Assembly (NCBI RefSeq): GCF_019219825.1
Contig: NZ_JAHUXH010000006.1
Coordinates: 186,001 to 250,000, forward strand
DNA: 64,000 bases
Direction: 5' to 3'
Source of the DNA: Streptomyces sp. TRM70350
GTDB taxonomy: Bacteria; Actinomycetota; Actinomycetes; Streptomycetales; Streptomycetaceae
Below, in pieces: positions 1-8,545 of the stretch. The notes under the pieces were generated by a model. The model saw only the letters and a list, made by a program, of their open reading frames with translations. It had not been told where the DNA came from and made no database searches. The stretch's first letter is position 1, and each line of letters opens with the position of its first letter. The translations under genes and the position numbers were made by a program.

Positions 1-1
1 A

Positions 2-43
2 GCCGCCATCCACATCGTCGACGAGGACGCCATCTCCGGCTGA
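2..43 (+). CDS. 3' end of an unidentified gene
   Basis: Only the last 13 codons and a TGA stop are in the window; the readable end is AAIHIVDEDAISG. It lies 45 bases before rpmE2 on the same strand, so the two may share a transcript. The tail is too short to assign a family. Zinc-independent L31 genes in actinobacteria often sit beside zinc-homeostasis genes such as CobW-type GTPases, but nothing in these residues proves that here. Confidence 0.5.
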   Translation, partial: AAIHIVDEDAISG

Positions 44-88
44 CGCCGCCCCCGCCCGTTCGACGCCCCCGCCGCACCAGGAGCAGCC

Positions 89-352
89 ATGCAGCAGAAC
101 AAGCACCCCGACTACCACCCGGTCGTCTTCCGGGACCGCGCCGCCGGGTACGCCTTCCTGACCCGGTCCACCGCGTCCAGCGACCAGACCATCGAGTGGG
201 ACGACGGCGAGACCTACCCCGTCGTGGACGTCGAGATCTCCTCCGAGAGCCACCCCTTCTACACCGGCAAGGCCCGCACGGTGGACACCGAGGGCCGCGT
301 CGCCCGCTTCGAACGCCGATACGGGGAAGGCACGCGTCCAGGCTCCGACTGA
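89..352 (+). CDS. rpmE2: 50S ribosomal protein L31 type B
   Basis: An 87-residue large-subunit ribosomal protein of the type B L31 family. It starts [16 protein letters not shown] and ends in the family signature around [23 protein letters not shown]. The four zinc-binding cysteines of ordinary L31 are absent; the protein has no cysteine at all, which marks it as the zinc-independent paralogue. In Streptomyces such paralogues are known to be repressed by Zur when zinc is plentiful and to replace the zinc-containing form in starvation. The ATG is preceded by an AGGAGC ribosome binding site about 7 bases upstream. No Zur box is visible in the short space to the preceding gene, so the promoter may lie outside the window. 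Confidence 0.95.
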   Translation: MQQNKHPDYHPVVFRDRAAGYAFLTRSTASSDQTIEWDDGETYPVVDVEISSESHPFYTGKARTVDTEGRVARFERRYGEGTRPGSD

Positions 353-384
353 GGCCGTGCGCGCCGTGGCCGCCGGGCGGGGCC

Positions 385-1179
385 TCAGATCACGTTGAGT
401 GCCGCCGCGCCGCCCACTCCCCCGAGCACCATGAACGCCGGCATCAGCACCTTGAGCTCCACCCAGCTGCCCGCCCGGAACCGCATGACCTTCGGCGGCC
501 CGATCGGGTACCAGCGCTTGCGGCCGACCGGAATCGGCCACAGTATCGGGCAGCCCGACACGGTGAGAGCGTCCCCGATGTCGTGCACCAGAGCGCCGAG
601 CACGATCGGCAGCCCCAGCCACAGGTACTCCTGGCCCGGTGCCGTGAACAGCCAGTCCGCCCCATTGCCCGGCTGGTCCAGCACACCGGCGAGGATCCAG
701 GCGCTCGTCGCGGCCAGCAGCCAGACCAGGACGTCGGCGCTGGCGCCGCGGGTGGCCCGCCACAGCAGGCCCTCGATGGCCAGCACCAGGTGGACGAAGA
801 GGATCGCCAGTACCGCCCATCGCCCGCCGGTGATCGCCAGCACGGAGGTACCCGCGCCGATCAGGACCGCCCACAGCCAGGTGTGCGTGAGCGTGCGGTG
901 CCCGCCGGAGCGACGTGGGTCGCCCTGCTTCTTCGTGGCCTTGTAGACGGCGTACGAGAGCTTGTCGACGATCTCGCAGAGCCAGCGTGACAGCGGTCCG
1001 AAGGAGCGCGAGATGGTGGCGGCCTTGTGGTCGAGGTCGGGGGCGAGCGCGGCGCCGGCGCAGATCAGCGCGCCGGACAGCAGGACCGGCCAGGGCATCC
1101 CATGCCCTGCCGCGGTGGCGGCGGCTCCGACGCCGAGCCAGGCCGCGGCGCCCGAGAGAGAGTGTGCTGGTCCCATCAT
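385..1179 (-). CDS. membrane metal-dependent hydrolase, YdjM/DUF457 family
   Basis: A 264-residue protein if translated from the ATG pair at 1179/1176, the start that gives the usual N-terminus MMGPAHSLSGAAAW. The reading frame stays open to 1335, but that would extend it into the start of the divergent helicase gene. Family motifs with probable metal ligands are visible: the N-terminal His (HSLSG), APDLDHK near residue 45, HRTLTHTW near 93 and HDIGDALT near 198. Several hydrophobic stretches make it an integral membrane protein. The family is annotated as inner-membrane metal-dependent hydrolases of unknown substrate. It is transcribed away from the helicase, with about 145 bases between them for two promoters. 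Confidence 0.8.
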   Translation of the reverse strand: MMGPAHSLSGAAAWLGVGAAATAAGHGMPWPVLLSGALICAGAALAPDLDHKAATISRSFGPLSRWLCEIVDKLSYAVYKATKKQGDPRRSGGHRTLTHTWLWAVLIGAGTSVLAITGGRWAVLAILFVHLVLAIEGLLWRATRGASADVLVWLLAATSAWILAGVLDQPGNGADWLFTAPGQEYLWLGLPIVLGALVHDIGDALTVSGCPILWPIPVGRKRWYPIGPPKVMRFRAGSWVELKVLMPAFMVLGGVGGAAALNVI

Positions 1180-1324
1180 TGCCGCTGCCCGCCCCATTCC
1201 TCGTGCGCCGCTGTCCAGTTGACTTGGTGCGCTGACGTCGTTTCGGCGACACAGCGTAGCGTTCGCGATCTTCGGGCGGACATCCGATTCCCGCATCGGC
1301 CAGGAGGCCAGGCAAGATGGGGGC

Positions 1325-3838
1325 GTGACCCTCATCGATCAGCTGCCGCAGACCGCCGACCCCGACGCCCTCTACGAAGCCTTCGAGTCGTGGGCGCAGG
1401 AGCGCGGTCTCACGCTCTACCCCCACCAGGAGGAGGCGCTGATCGAGGTGGTCTCCGGCGCGAACGTGATCGTGTCGACACCCACGGGCTCCGGCAAGAG
1501 CATGATCGCCGCGGGTGCCCACTTCGCCGCCCTGGCCCGGGACGAGGTCACCTTCTACACGGCCCCGATCAAGGCACTGGTGTCGGAGAAGTTCTTCGAG
1601 CTGTGCAAACTGTTCGGCACCGAGAACGTCGGCATGCTCACCGGGGATGCCTCCGTCAACGCCGACGCCCCGGTCATCTGCTGCACCGCGGAGGTGCTGG
1701 CCTCGATCGCGCTGCGCGACGGCAAGCACGCGGACATCGGCCAGGTCGTCATGGACGAGTTCCACTTCTACGCGGAGCCGGATCGCGGCTGGGCCTGGCA
1801 GATCCCGCTGCTCGAACTTCCGCAGGCGCAGTTCGTCCTCATGTCGGCCACCCTCGGCGACGTCTCCATGTTCGAGAAGGACCTCACCCGGCGTACCGGC
1901 CGCCCGACCTCGGTGGTCCGCTCGGCGACGCGTCCGGTACCGCTCTCCTACGAGTACCGGCGCACCCCGCTCACGGAGACGCTGACGGAGCTGCTGGAGA
2001 CCAAGCAGGCACCGGTCTACATCGTGCACTTCACGCAGGCGCAGGCGGTGGAGCGGGCACAGGCGCTGATGAGCATCAACATGTGCTCGCGCGAGGAGAA
2101 GGACCAGATCGCCGAGCTGATCGGCAACTTCCGCTTCACCACCAAGTTCGGCCGCAACCTCTCCCGTTACGTCCGGCACGGCATCGGAGTGCACCACGCC
2201 GGCATGCTGCCCAAGTACCGCCGCTTGGTGGAGAAACTCGCCCAGGCCGGTCTGCTGAAGGTCATCTGCGGCACGGACACGCTGGGCGTCGGCGTCAACG
2301 TGCCCATCCGCACCGTGCTGTTCACCGCCCTGACCAAGTACGACGGCAGCCGGGTGCGCACCCTGCGGGCACGTGAGTTCCATCAGATCGCCGGGCGGGC
2401 CGGGCGGGCGGGCTTCGACACGGCGGGCTTCGTCGTGGCCCAGGCTCCCGAGCACGTCATCGAGAACGAGAAGGCGCTCGCCAAGGCGGGCGACGACCCG
2501 AAGAAGCGCCGCAAGGTCGTCCGCAAGAAGGCGCCGGAGGGCTTCGTCGCCTGGAGCGAGGACACCTTCGAGAAGCTCATCGCCTCCGAGCCGGAGCCGC
2601 TGACGTCCCGCTTCCGGGTCACGCACACGATGCTGCTGTCCGTGATCGCCCGGCCCGGCAACGCCTTCGAGGCCATGCGGCACCTCCTGGAGGACAACCA
2701 CGAGCCGCGCAAGCAGCAGCTGCGGCACATCCGGCGCGCGATCGCCATCTACCGCTCGCTGCTGGACGGCGGCATCGTCGAGAAGCTGGACAAGCCGGAC
2801 GCCGAGGGCCGTATCGTCCGTCTCACCGTGGACCTCCAGCAGGACTTCGCGCTCAACCAGCCGCTGTCGACCTTCGCGCTGGCCGCCTTCGAGCTGCTGG
2901 ACCCCGAATCGCCGTCGTACGCGCTGGACATGGTGTCCGTCGTGGAGTCCACGCTGGACGATCCGCGGCAGATCCTCGTCGCCCAGCAGAACAAGGCGCG
3001 CGGCGAGGCCGTGGCCGCGATGAAGGCGGACGGTGTCGAGTACGAGGAGCGCATGGAGCGCCTCCAGGACGTCACCTACCCCAAGCCGCTGGAGGAGCTG
3101 CTCTTCCACGCGTACAACACGTACCGCAAGAGCCACCCGTGGGTCGGTGACCATCCGCTGTCGCCGAAGTCCGTCATCCGCGACATGTACGAACGGGCGC
3201 TTTCCTTCACGGAGTTGGTCTCCTTCTACGAGCTGGCCCGGACCGAGGGCATCGTGCTGCGCTACCTGGCCAGCGCGTACAAGGCCCTTGAGCACAACAT
3301 CCCGGACGACCTGAAGTCCGAGGACCTCCAGGATCTGATCGAGTGGCTCGGCGAGATGGTGCGCCAGGTCGACTCCAGCCTGCTGGACGAGTGGGAGCAG
3401 CTCGCCAACCCGGAGGAGATGACGGCCGAGGAGGCCCAGGAGAAGGCCGACCAGGTCAAGCCGGTCACCTCGAACGCGCGCGCCTTCCGCGTCCTGGTCC
3501 GCAACGCCCTGTTCCGCCGCGTCGAGCTGGCCGCCCTCGACCAGGTGGAGGAGCTGGGCGAGCTGGACGCCGAGTCCGGCTGGGGCGCCGACGCCTGGGG
3601 CGAGGCCATGGACAAGTACTGGGACGAGTACGACGACCTGGGCACCGGCCCCGATGCGCGTGGTCCCAAGCTGCTGCTGATCGAGGAGGAGCCGGAGAAC
3701 GGGCTGTGGCGCGTCCGGCAGATCTTCGACGACCCGGGCGGCGATCACGACTGGGGCATCAGTGCCGAGATCGACCTTGCGGCCTCCGACGCCGAAGGCC
3801 GTGCCGTGGTCCGCGTCACCGACGTCGGCCAGCTGTGA
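1325..3838 (+). CDS. DEAD/DEAH-box RNA helicase, SKI2-like with DUF3516
   Basis: An 837-residue superfamily 2 helicase starting with GTG. Walker A STPTGSGKS is at residues 51-59, the Walker B box DEFH at 144-147, motif III SAT at 174-176 and motif VI QIAGRAGRAG near 354-363. The region after the helicase core (from about 400) is the long C-terminal domain known in actinobacterial SKI2-like proteins as DUF3516. Ski2/Mtr4 relatives unwind RNA for degradation; the actinobacterial members are presumed RNA helicases, though their partners are not established. The next gene begins 19 bases after the stop with its own AGGAG site, so the two are probably cotranscribed. Confidence 0.92.
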   Translation: MTLIDQLPQTADPDALYEAFESWAQERGLTLYPHQEEALIEVVSGANVIVSTPTGSGKSMIAAGAHFAALARDEVTFYTAPIKALVSEKFFELCKLFGTENVGMLTGDASVNADAPVICCTAEVLASIALRDGKHADIGQVVMDEFHFYAEPDRGWAWQIPLLELPQAQFVLMSATLGDVSMFEKDLTRRTGRPTSVVRSATRPVPLSYEYRRTPLTETLTELLETKQAPVYIVHFTQAQAVERAQALMSINMCSREEKDQIAELIGNFRFTTKFGRNLSRYVRHGIGVHHAGMLPKYRRLVEKLAQAGLLKVICGTDTLGVGVNVPIRTVLFTALTKYDGSRVRTLRAREFHQIAGRAGRAGFDTAGFVVAQAPEHVIENEKALAKAGDDPKKRRKVVRKKAPEGFVAWSEDTFEKLIASEPEPLTSRFRVTHTMLLSVIARPGNAFEAMRHLLEDNHEPRKQQLRHIRRAIAIYRSLLDGGIVEKLDKPDAEGRIVRLTVDLQQDFALNQPLSTFALAAFELLDPESPSYALDMVSVVESTLDDPRQILVAQQNKARGEAVAAMKADGVEYEERMERLQDVTYPKPLEELLFHAYNTYRKSHPWVGDHPLSPKSVIRDMYERALSFTELVSFYELARTEGIVLRYLASAYKALEHNIPDDLKSEDLQDLIEWLGEMVRQVDSSLLDEWEQLANPEEMTAEEAQEKADQVKPVTSNARAFRVLVRNALFRRVELAALDQVEELGELDAESGWGADAWGEAMDKYWDEYDDLGTGPDARGPKLLLIEEEPENGLWRVRQIFDDPGGDHDWGISAEIDLAASDAEGRAVVRVTDVGQL

Positions 3839-3857
3839 GTACAGGAGACAGACAGCC

Positions 3858-4724
3858 ATGACAAACCCGGCCGAGAGGCTCGTCGACCTGCTCGACCTGG
3901 AGCAGATCGAGGTCAACATATTTCGCGGCCGCAGTCCCCAGGAATCCCTGCAGCGGGTCTTCGGCGGCCAGGTGGCCGGCCAAGCGCTGGTCGCCGCCGG
4001 GCGCACCACGGAGGGCGAGCGCCCGGTGCATTCGCTGCACGCGTACTTCCTGCGCCCCGGACGGCCGGGTGTGCCGATCGTGTACCAGGTCGAACGGGTC
4101 CGGGACGGGCGGTCGTTCACGACCCGCCGGGTCACGGCCGTGCAGCAGGGCCGCACGATCTTCAATCTCACCGCCTCCTTTCACAAGCCTGAGGAAGGGA
4201 GCTTCGAGCACCAGCTGCCGCCGGCCCGGGAGGTGCCGGATCCGGAGTCGCTGCCGACGGTCGTCGACGAGGTCCGGAAGCATCTGGGTGCGCTGCCCGA
4301 GCAGTTGGAGCGGATGGCGCGGCGCCAGCCGTTCGACATCCGGTATGTGGACCGGCTGCGCTGGACGCACGAGGAGGTCAAGGACGCCGAGCCGCGCAGC
4401 GCCGTGTGGATGCGCGCGGTCGGACCGCTCGGCGACGACCCGCTGGTGCACACCTGCGCCCTGACATACGCCAGCGACATGACTCTGCTGGACGCCGTGC
4501 GCATCCCGGTCGAGCCCCTGTGGGGTCCGCGCGGGTTCGACATGGCGTCGCTGGACCACGCGATGTGGTTCCACCGGCCGTTCCGTGCGGACGAGTGGTT
4601 CCTGTACGACCAGGAGTCACCGATCGCGACCGGCGGGCGAGGGCTCGCCCGCGGGCGGATCTACGACCTGGAGGGCCGTCTTCTGGTGTCGGTCGTCCAG
4701 GAAGGGCTGTTCAGGGCGCTGTAG
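3858..4724 (+). CDS. tesB: acyl-CoA thioesterase II (TesB family)
   Basis: A 288-residue double-hotdog acyl-CoA thioesterase, close to the size of E. coli TesB. The N-terminal hotdog carries NIFRGRSPQESLQRVFGGQV, characteristic of the family, and the second hotdog includes HTCALTYASDMTLLDA and LDHAMWFHRPFRADEW. TesB hydrolyses medium- and long-chain acyl-CoAs to free acid and CoA in the cytoplasm. The start at 3858 has an ideal AGGAG site at 3843-3847; an upstream in-frame ATG at 3762 lies inside the helicase gene and is rejected. Confidence 0.93.
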   Translation: MTNPAERLVDLLDLEQIEVNIFRGRSPQESLQRVFGGQVAGQALVAAGRTTEGERPVHSLHAYFLRPGRPGVPIVYQVERVRDGRSFTTRRVTAVQQGRTIFNLTASFHKPEEGSFEHQLPPAREVPDPESLPTVVDEVRKHLGALPEQLERMARRQPFDIRYVDRLRWTHEEVKDAEPRSAVWMRAVGPLGDDPLVHTCALTYASDMTLLDAVRIPVEPLWGPRGFDMASLDHAMWFHRPFRADEWFLYDQESPIATGGRGLARGRIYDLEGRLLVSVVQEGLFRAL

Positions 4725-4754
4725 GCGAAGGCCCGGGCACGCGAGGACGGGCTT

Positions 4755-5699
4755 TCACGAGCTTCTGCGGCGCAGCCGGCCCAGCAGGCCGCGGGGGCGC
4801 TCAGGCTCGGGTGCGGGTGCGTGGCGGGGGTCGGCCAGGTGCTCTGCCTGGGGGGCAGCTCGATGCTCCGCCGCGTACTTATGGGCGAGTTCAGCCCGGC
4901 GTTCCGCGCGAGGTGCCGGACGCGGGGCAGGGCGGTGCGCGCGGGCTTCGTCCAGTGCCCGGGCGAGGTCGGCCCGCAGCCAGCCGATCTCGTCCGGATC
5001 GTCGGCCGTCATGATCCTCTCGGCGAGTTGCGCCGCCGGTGAACCGGGCGCGCCATGGGTGGGCGGCCCCGGCCGGAACCGGTTCACATGGGCGCGCTCG
5101 TACGGATCCTTGACGATTTCCGCGATCTGGACGGGGTCCAGCAGTGCGGCCAGGGCCCCGGCGCGCTCCCAAGGATCCTCGGCCCGGCGCAGCAGGAATC
5201 CCAGATGCCGTCCCCGCCAGTTACGGGCGCGCAGGTCCAGCCCGGCCTCCAGCTGAACCCGCAGCCGCTCTGGCAGCGAACGCCCCTTCACCAGCGGTGC
5301 GTTCTGCTCGTCGGCCGAGAACTGGCGGAGTTCCTCCGCCAGATAGAGCCACACCAGCGTCCGATAACGGTTCAGATAGAACGCGACCGGCACCACCAGG
5401 CCCACACGAGCGAGGCGAGTGAACCGGTCACCCGTCACGCCCATGAGGCCCGCGGCCTCGCCCGTGCTCACACTCCGCACCCGTTCGAGAAGCGCCTCCG
5501 GAAAGCCGTCCTCGGCGCGCAACCGCTCGATCTCGGCGCGGGCGACACGGCGCCCTCCACCACCTTCGTCGGGCACCGTGCGGATACACCCGAGGTTCAC
5601 CGCGAGGTCGAACTCCCGCCGCTTCAGTCCCAGTTCCCGGGCTGCACGGCTCGGCGTGTACGCAAGGCCGTCGGTTTTCGTGATGGTGTTGCCTGACAT
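4755..5699 (-). CDS. DUF6397 family protein
   Basis: A 314-residue protein matching the Streptomyces DUF6397 family as I know it. The N-terminal 70 residues (AYTPSRAARELGLKRREFDL, then a basic patch and AEIERLRAEDG) look like a helix-turn-helix of the excisionase or MerR type. A second similar segment follows (STGEAAGLMGVTGDRFTRLA). The C-terminal third is rich in Arg, Ala and Pro and ends RRRSS. I infer DNA binding; no target is known. The ATG at 5699 has a GGGGGAG site 8 bases upstream; the open frame to 5792 has no better start. The gene is convergent with tesB. Confidence 0.75.
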   Translation of the reverse strand: MSGNTITKTDGLAYTPSRAARELGLKRREFDLAVNLGCIRTVPDEGGGGRRVARAEIERLRAEDGFPEALLERVRSVSTGEAAGLMGVTGDRFTRLARVGLVVPVAFYLNRYRTLVWLYLAEELRQFSADEQNAPLVKGRSLPERLRVQLEAGLDLRARNWRGRHLGFLLRRAEDPWERAGALAALLDPVQIAEIVKDPYERAHVNRFRPGPPTHGAPGSPAAQLAERIMTADDPDEIGWLRADLARALDEARAHRPAPRPAPRAERRAELAHKYAAEHRAAPQAEHLADPRHAPAPEPERPRGLLGRLRRRSS

Positions 5700-5796
5700 G
5701 GTGCATCTCCCCCGTGGAGTCGTGGTCGCGTGCTCACTGTCTGTGCGCTCGTGGTCACACCACCGTAGCCGTTTCGGTCGATCACGCGGCAAGCCT

Positions 5797-5805
5797 GTGG
5801 ATAAC
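5797..5805 (-). other. isolated DnaA-box-like 9-mer
   Basis: Read on the minus strand the sequence is TTATCCACA, an exact match to the classical DnaA box consensus. It lies between the DUF6397 gene and the roadblock gene in non-coding DNA. A single box does not make an origin; a second copy occurs at 25403-25411. Confidence 0.3.
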
Positions 5806-5831
5806 TTCGCGGGGGCTGAAGAACCTGCAGG

Positions 5832-6242
5832 TCAGAGGTCTGTGGACGAAGACCGTTCAGGCTGCCGGGTGTCCACGCCGAGGTGCTCGCCGACCCGGTT
5901 GACGAGCAGTGTCATCTCGTAGGCGATCTGGCCGATGTCGGCCTCGGCAGCGCTGAGTACGCACAGACAACTACCGCTGCCGGCCGCCGTGACGAACAGC
6001 ACCGCGTCGTCGAACTCCACCATCGTCTGGCGCACCTGCCCGGCGCCGAAGTGGCGTCCCGATCCCTTGGCCAGGCTGTGCAGTCCGGACGCGACGGCGG
6101 CGAGGTGCTCGGCGTCCTCGCGCCTGAGCCCCGTGCTCGCCGCTGTCACCAGTCCGTCGTTGGACAGGACGAGTGCGTGCCGCACGTGTTCCACACGCTC
6201 GGTCAAGTCGTCCAGTAGCCAGCCCAGTCCCTTGTGCGCCAT
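5832..6242 (-). CDS. roadblock/LC7 domain protein, solitary CvnB-like
   Basis: A 136-residue roadblock/LC7 protein starting MAHKGLGWLLDDLTERVEHV. It closely resembles the conservon CvnB at 8072-8545: both share LGWLLDDL/LDWLLDDL, REDAEHLAAVASG, HSLAKGSGRHFGAGQVRQTMVE and IAYEMTLLVNRVGEHL. Roadblock proteins act on small Ras-like GTPases, as MglB acts on MglA, and CvnB is thought to do the same for CvnD. This copy stands apart from the conservon, separated by an opposite-strand gene. It may be a second regulator of the same GTPase or a duplicate; this is inference. Confidence 0.88.
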   Translation of the reverse strand: MAHKGLGWLLDDLTERVEHVRHALVLSNDGLVTAASTGLRREDAEHLAAVASGLHSLAKGSGRHFGAGQVRQTMVEFDDAVLFVTAAGSGSCLCVLSAAEADIGQIAYEMTLLVNRVGEHLGVDTRQPERSSSTDL

Positions 6243-6336
6243 GATGTCGATCTCCCCGTGTGACGACTCCCCCTGGCCGGAGGATCTCTCCGCCAGCCTT
6301 CCCCACGACCGGCCGCCGGGCAAGGAGGATGGGGGC

Positions 6337-6765
6337 ATGGCACAGAAGATGACCGACACGGAATGGCGGGCGTTCGTCTCGCAGGGCACCCGCACCGGAA
6401 AGCTGTCGACCGTCAAGGCTGACGGGAGCCCGCATGTGACGCCGATCTGGTTTCTGCTCGACGGGGACGAGGTGGTGTTCAACACCTCCAAGGCCAGCGT
6501 GAAGGGGCGCAATCTGGCCCGGGACGGGCGGGTCGCTCTTTGTGTGGACGACGACCGTCCGCCGTTCGACTACGTCGTCCTGCAGGGGCAGGCCCGGCTT
6601 TCGGAGGATCTCGACGAACTCCGGCTGTGGGCGGCCCGTATCGGCGCGCGGTACATGGGTGAGGATCGCGCCGAGGAGTTCGGGGCGCGCAACGGCGTGC
6701 CGGGCGAACTCCTGGTCCGGGTCATCGTCGACAAGGTGGTGGCGCAGAAGGCCGTCGCCGACTGA
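6337..6765 (+). CDS. PPOX-class pyridoxamine 5'-phosphate oxidase-fold protein
   Basis: A 142-residue split-beta-barrel flavin/F420-binding protein. Typical motifs are RTGKLSTVKADGSPHVTPIWF in the first barrel strands and KGRNLARDGRVALCVDDDRPP in the middle. Actinobacterial members of this class often use F420 or FMN to reduce small molecules, and some bind biliverdin or haem breakdown products. The substrate cannot be read from the sequence. The ATG at 6337 has an AAGGAGG site. The gene is inserted between the solitary roadblock gene and cvnD, on the opposite strand to both. Confidence 0.88.
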   Translation: MAQKMTDTEWRAFVSQGTRTGKLSTVKADGSPHVTPIWFLLDGDEVVFNTSKASVKGRNLARDGRVALCVDDDRPPFDYVVLQGQARLSEDLDELRLWAARIGARYMGEDRAEEFGARNGVPGELLVRVIVDKVVAQKAVAD

Positions 6766-6780
6766 AGTCCGCCCGATCGT

Positions 6781-7386
6781 TCAGCTCACGGAGTCGAGCA
6801 GTCGGGCGGTGTGCATCCGTCCGGCGTACTCGACGAGCCGGATCAGCACCTCCTTCCCCGAGTCCTTGTCGCGTGCGTCGCAGAGCACGACCGGCGTTCC
6901 CTGGTCCAGGTCCAGCGCGCGGGAGACATCCTGGGCGCCGTAGGCGCGGGCGCCGGCGAAGCAGTTGACGGCCACCACGAACGGGATGTGCCGGTGCTCG
7001 AAGTAGTCCACCGCGGGGAAGCAGTCCTCCAGGCGCCGGGTGTCGGCCAGGACGACCGCCCCCAGCGCTCCCTGCGACAGCTCGTCCCAGAGGAACCAGA
7101 ACCGGTCCTGTCCCGGCGTGCCGAACAGGTACAGGGAGAGGCCGGTGCGGATGGTGATGCGGCCGAAGTCCATGGCGACGGTCGTCGTGACCTTGTGGTC
7201 CACGCCGTCGGTGTCGTCCACCAACTGACCGGCCTCGCTCAGCAGTTCCTCGGTGCGCAGCGGCCTGATCTCGCTGACCGCGCCCACCAGGGTGGTCTTG
7301 CCCACGCCGAATCCGCCGGCGACCAGTATCTTCAACGCCAGGGCGGTGGTCTCACCCTCGGTGGCGTCGGACGTCTCGGAGACCAT
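6781..7386 (-). CDS. cvnD: conservon small GTPase CvnD
   Basis: A 201-residue Ras-like GTP-binding protein of the conservon type. The P-loop GGFGVGKTT is near residues 24-32, the switch region carries GTPGQDRFWFLWDELSQGA, and the fourth box is VAVNCF, in place of the NKxD motif of classical Ras proteins, which is usual in this MglA-like family. In Streptomyces, CvnD works with CvnA, B and C in membrane-associated signalling complexes. Here it is the last conservon gene, and an unusual 249-base gap separates it from cvnC. It is convergent with the PPOX gene, with only 15 bases between their ends. Confidence 0.93.
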   Translation of the reverse strand: MVSETSDATEGETTALALKILVAGGFGVGKTTLVGAVSEIRPLRTEELLSEAGQLVDDTDGVDHKVTTTVAMDFGRITIRTGLSLYLFGTPGQDRFWFLWDELSQGALGAVVLADTRRLEDCFPAVDYFEHRHIPFVVAVNCFAGARAYGAQDVSRALDLDQGTPVVLCDARDKDSGKEVLIRLVEYAGRMHTARLLDSVS

Positions 7387-7635
7387 CGATCACTTCTCTC
7401 GGGAGTTCCGGCAAGGGTCGACGTCGGCATGCGCATGCCACGCCCGGGCACGGCGTCCGCGCACGGCTTCGGTGCATGTGTGCGAAGTCAGCATCATGAC
7501 AACGGCCGGACCCCGAAGGGTCGTGGGACCGCTCTTTGCCCGAAGTGACCGGCTCGGGTCCGTTCCGCGCCCACAAAGGTGCGTGAGTCGGCGCTCTGCA
7601 CGGCCGTACGCGCGCGGGTTGTCGTGTGGGTTCAT

Positions 7636-8049
7636 CTACAGCGCCCGCAGTCCGTCGATGACCTCGCGCAGAATCCGTTCGTCGGGCAGCTGCGCGGGCG
7701 GTACGGGACGGCTGACGGTGACGCAGCCGAGTTCCAGAAGGTCGCCGAGGAGCACCCGGACGACGCCGACGGGGAGGTCGGCGCCCGCGGCGAGTTCGGC
7801 CACCGACTGGGTTTCGATGCGGCACAGGTCGATGAGGGCCCGGTGCTCGGGGCCGAGCGTGGGGTCGTCGTCGAGGTGGGGAGCGCCCGGATCGAGGGTA
7901 ACCAGGGCGACGAGGTCGAAGCGCACTCCGGTGGGACCCGGTTTGGTACGGCCGCCCGTCATGGCGTACGGCCGGACGAGCGGGCCGGCCTCGCCGTCGT
8001 ACCACTGGCTGCCCTGCTCGCGCGGGGTGCCCTTGATGTCCTCGGTCAT
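7636..8049 (-). CDS. cvnC: conservon protein CvnC, DUF742
   Basis: A 137-residue DUF742 protein with the family opening VRPYAMTGGRTKP and the C-terminal winged-helix-like segment around QSVAELAAGADLPVGVVRVLLGDLLELGCV. It is the third conservon component; its biochemical role is not established. It follows cvnB by 22 bases. The TAG stop is immediately followed by an ATG at 7633-7635 that opens a further 81-codon frame, discussed in the findings. Confidence 0.92.
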   Translation of the reverse strand: MTEDIKGTPREQGSQWYDGEAGPLVRPYAMTGGRTKPGPTGVRFDLVALVTLDPGAPHLDDDPTLGPEHRALIDLCRIETQSVAELAAGADLPVGVVRVLLGDLLELGCVTVSRPVPPAQLPDERILREVIDGLRAL

Positions 8050-8071
8050 CTGTGCGGACCGCCTTCTCGCC

Positions 8072-8545
8072 TCATCCGGCGGCGGGCGGCCGCGCGCTCA
8101 CGCGCGGCGCCGTGTACAGGTGTTCGCCGACGCGCTTGACCAGTCGTGCCATCTCGTACGCCACCAGGCCTATGTCGGCCGTGACGGCGGTGAGGACGGC
8201 CAGGCAGGAGCCGTCGCCGGCGGCGGCCACGAACAGGAACGCGTCGTCCATCTCCACCATGGTCTGGCGCACTCCGCCGGCGCCGAAGTGCCGGCCGGCG
8301 CCCTTGGCCAGGCTGTGGAAGCCGGAGGCGACGGCGGCGAGGTGCTCGGCGTCCTCGCGGCCGAGGTCGGTCGAGGCGCCCACGGCGAGTCCGTCGGTGG
8401 AGAGCACCACGGCGTGCCGTACCTCGGTCACGCGCAGCACCAAGTCGTCCAGCAGCCAGTCGAGTTCGCCGGACCTCCCCCACTCTCGGCTTCGCTCGAG
8501 CGGGGGGACCCCCACGGCGGCTCTCATGCTGGGGTCCTGGATCAT
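8072..8545 (-). CDS. cvnB: conservon roadblock protein CvnB with repeat-derived insert
   Basis: A 157-residue roadblock/LC7 protein, the presumed GTPase regulator of CvnD. The conserved body begins at LDWLLDDLVLRVTEVRHAVV and runs to LVKRVGEHL. Ahead of it, residues about 11-26 (VGVPPLERSREWGRSG) are encoded by a copy of a widespread Streptomyces repeat (8474-8515) inserted without breaking the frame. The solitary roadblock protein at 5832-6242 lacks these residues. The ATG overlaps the cvnA stop codon by four bases, implying translational coupling. Confidence 0.92.
   Translation of the reverse strand: MIQDPSMRAAVGVPPLERSREWGRSGELDWLLDDLVLRVTEVRHAVVLSTDGLAVGASTDLGREDAEHLAAVASGFHSLAKGAGRHFGAGGVRQTMVEMDDAFLFVAAAGDGSCLAVLTAVTADIGLVAYEMARLVKRVGEHLYTAPRVSARPPAAG
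8474..8515. repeat. Streptomyces dispersed repeat inside cvnB
   Basis: The plus strand reads CTCCCCCACTCTCGG, then CTTCGCTCGAG, then CGGGGGGACCCCCAC. This pattern with opposed C- and G-runs is one I recognise as recurring many times in Streptomyces genomes, both between and inside genes. It adds a multiple of three bases and is translated within cvnB. Its origin and mobility are not established. Confidence 0.65.

Noticed and set aside
7390..7635. An 81-codon frame starting right after the cvnC stop
   Set aside because: Third-position bias is poor and the translation is unlike any domain; treated as spacer.
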